Source: JAVKSM01 sp039583705
Lineage (GTDB): Bacteria > Actinomycetota > Actinomycetes > Mycobacteriales > Pseudonocardiaceae
Assembly (NCBI GenBank): GCA_039583705.1
Contig: JAVKSM010000160.1
Span: 1-5,030 of the forward strand
Reading direction: 5' to 3'
Length of the DNA: 5,030 bases
Shown here: positions 4,496-5,030 of the stretch, in pieces
How positions within the stretch are numbered: the stretch's first letter is position 1
Layout of the letters: every line of letters begins with the position of its first letter
Notes under the pieces: generated by a model
What the model saw: only the letters and a program-made list of their open reading frames with translations
What the model was told of the DNA's origin: nothing
Databases searched by the model: none
Made by a program: the position numbers and the translations under genes

Positions 4496-5030
4496 TCACT
4501 CCTTGCGCAGCCGGGGCACGCCGACCGCTGGATGGGTGGGCCGCGGCGTGACGGATGTCCGCAACGGTGCCGCGCACCGCATTGTGGCGGCATTCACATC
4601 ACATCGCGCGGACGGTGATGGCGCAACTGGGCGGGGGTGCCGCAACGGGCCGACCCGGGGAAGGAGCGGGGCCAGGGTGCGGTGCCGCGCCGCGCCCCGC
4701 CACAGCCCGGCGCCGTAGGCGAGGTCGTCGAGCCGGTGCACCAGCAGGTGGCGCAGCGGACCCGGGCCACCCGGCGCCGCGCGGCGGTGCCGGGCCCAGT
4801 CCGCGACGCCCTCGATGAGCGCGGCCGCCAGAGCCGCCCGCCGCGCCCGCCCGGAGACGGAGGCGGCCACCACGGTGACCGGCCACCAGTGCCGGGTGAG
4901 CCCGGACGTCGCCTGGGCGAGCGCGTCGGCGAGGCCCCGGGACGCGAGCAGCACGGCCGTGCGACCCGGGTGCTCGACGCGGCCCAGCCGGCGGGCCAGC
5001 CGGGCCGTGGGGGGCGGGGGCACCCCCGGG
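4496..5030 (-). CDS. mftF: MftF-like mycofactocin glycosyltransferase, C-terminal part (5' end outside window)
   Basis: The frame is open to the window edge, so the GTG at 5023 is not a likely start; the visible part is about 177 codons. The segments GLTRHWWPVTVVAA and LLVHRLDDLAYGAGLWRGA, with LAPLLPRV, match the C-terminal region of mycofactocin glycosyltransferase MftF as I recall the family. The catalytic GT2 domain would lie upstream, outside the window. MftF adds beta-1,4-linked glucose units to the redox cofactor mycofactocin in actinobacteria. The hydrophobic stretch around HWWPVTVVAASVS fits a membrane-associated C-terminal region. After LLPRV (codon ending at 4652) the last 51 codons do not look like the family and have poorer third-position GC, so the true stop may have been lost or a frameshift may be present. 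The identification is by pattern memory, without an alignment, and the N-terminal half cannot be seen. Confidence 0.75.
   Translation of the reverse strand, partial: PGVPPPPTARLARRLGRVEHPGRTAVLLASRGLADALAQATSGLTRHWWPVTVVAASVSGRARRAALAAALIEGVADWARHRRAAPGGPGPLRHLLVHRLDDLAYGAGLWRGAARHRTLAPLLPRVGPLRHPRPVAPSPSARCDVNAATMRCAAPLRTSVTPRPTHPAVGVPRLRKE
4499..4504 (-). promoter_or_regulatory. Ribosome binding site of coxS, inside the end of the upstream frame
   Basis: AAGGAG lies 9 nt before the coxS ATG. The same bases are the last two sense codons (Lys-Glu) of the upstream mftF-like frame, whose TGA follows at once. The strong match supports the 4489 start. Confidence 0.85.
4583..4598. promoter_or_regulatory. 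CRP/FNR-like palindrome upstream of coxS
   Basis: The plus strand reads TGTGG-CGGCAT-TCACA, matching the classical CRP consensus TGTGA-N6-TCACA at 9 of 10 fixed bases. It is centred about 102 bp before the coxS start codon. The adjoining bases add another TGTGA half-site on the minus strand (GATGTGATGTGA). Actinobacteria have CRP-type regulators with this kind of site, so control of the cox genes by cAMP/CRP or a related factor is possible. It is a motif match only. Confidence 0.45.
4598..4626 (-). promoter_or_regulatory. Weak candidate promoter for coxS
   Basis: TTGCGC (4626-4621) and TGTGAT (4603-4598) on the minus strand are separated by 17 bp, an ideal spacing for a housekeeping sigma factor. 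Matches to consensus are only 3 of 6 and 4 of 6. The CRP-like site would then lie at or just after the -10 element, a position typical of repression. This is a weak call. Confidence 0.2.

Larger units (their letters stand above)
4499..4651 (-). other. Atypical mftF tail, probably regulatory DNA read in frame
   Basis: In this 51-codon stretch about 13 third positions are A or T, against about 5 of the 124 codons before it (hand count). Codons rare elsewhere (CCA, TCA, CGA, TGT, AAT, ACA) cluster here. The peptide has no recognisable domain. The stretch also carries a CRP-like palindrome and small inverted repeats, such as GGTGC/GCACC at 4566-4578 and CACGCCG/CGGCGTG at 4517-4523 and 4544-4550. 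It looks like the leader of the cox operon that happens to lack a stop in this frame. Confidence 0.55.

Overview
The window is very GC-rich (roughly 70% or more), with G or C at almost every third codon position, GTG starts and strong Shine-Dalgarno sites. Together with a mycofactocin glycosyltransferase this points to a high-GC actinobacterium, for example Pseudonocardiales or a related order; the genus cannot be fixed from the sequence. All supported genes lie on the minus strand, so transcription runs from high to low coordinates.

Layout in transcription order. (1) 5030-4496: C-terminal part of a MftF-like mycofactocin glycosyltransferase, cut by the window edge. Its last ~51 codons look unlike coding sequence and hold a CRP/FNR-like palindrome. 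(2) 4489-3959: coxS-type [2Fe-2S] subunit. (3) 3962-1497: coxL-type molybdopterin subunit, overlapping coxS by ATGA. (4) 1500-649: coxM-type FAD subunit, overlapping coxL by GTGA. (5) 648-515: a 134-bp spacer with two GC-rich hairpins and three copies of a 9-bp repeat. (6) 514-1: coxG-type SRPBCC protein, running off the window, ending in the visible part with an 8-residue tandem repeat.

CoxS, CoxL and CoxM form a molybdenum hydroxylase of the xanthine dehydrogenase / CO dehydrogenase family. Electrons would pass from the Mo-cytosine dinucleotide centre in CoxL through two [2Fe-2S] clusters in CoxS to FAD in CoxM; CoxG probably links the enzyme to the membrane and its quinone pool. CoxL carries AYRGAGR, the form II signature, not the AYRCSFR loop of proven CO dehydrogenases, and the S-L-M gene order is also that of form II. 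The substrate is therefore unknown and CO should not be assumed.

The most interesting point is the position of this enzyme directly behind mftF, 6 bp away and with the coxS ribosome binding site inside the last mftF codons. Mycofactocin-dependent dehydrogenases make aldehydes or ketones from alcohols, so a molybdenum hydroxylase that oxidises the aldehyde further would fit. That link is an inference. No RNA genes, insertion sequences, CRISPR arrays or convincing intrinsic terminators were seen.
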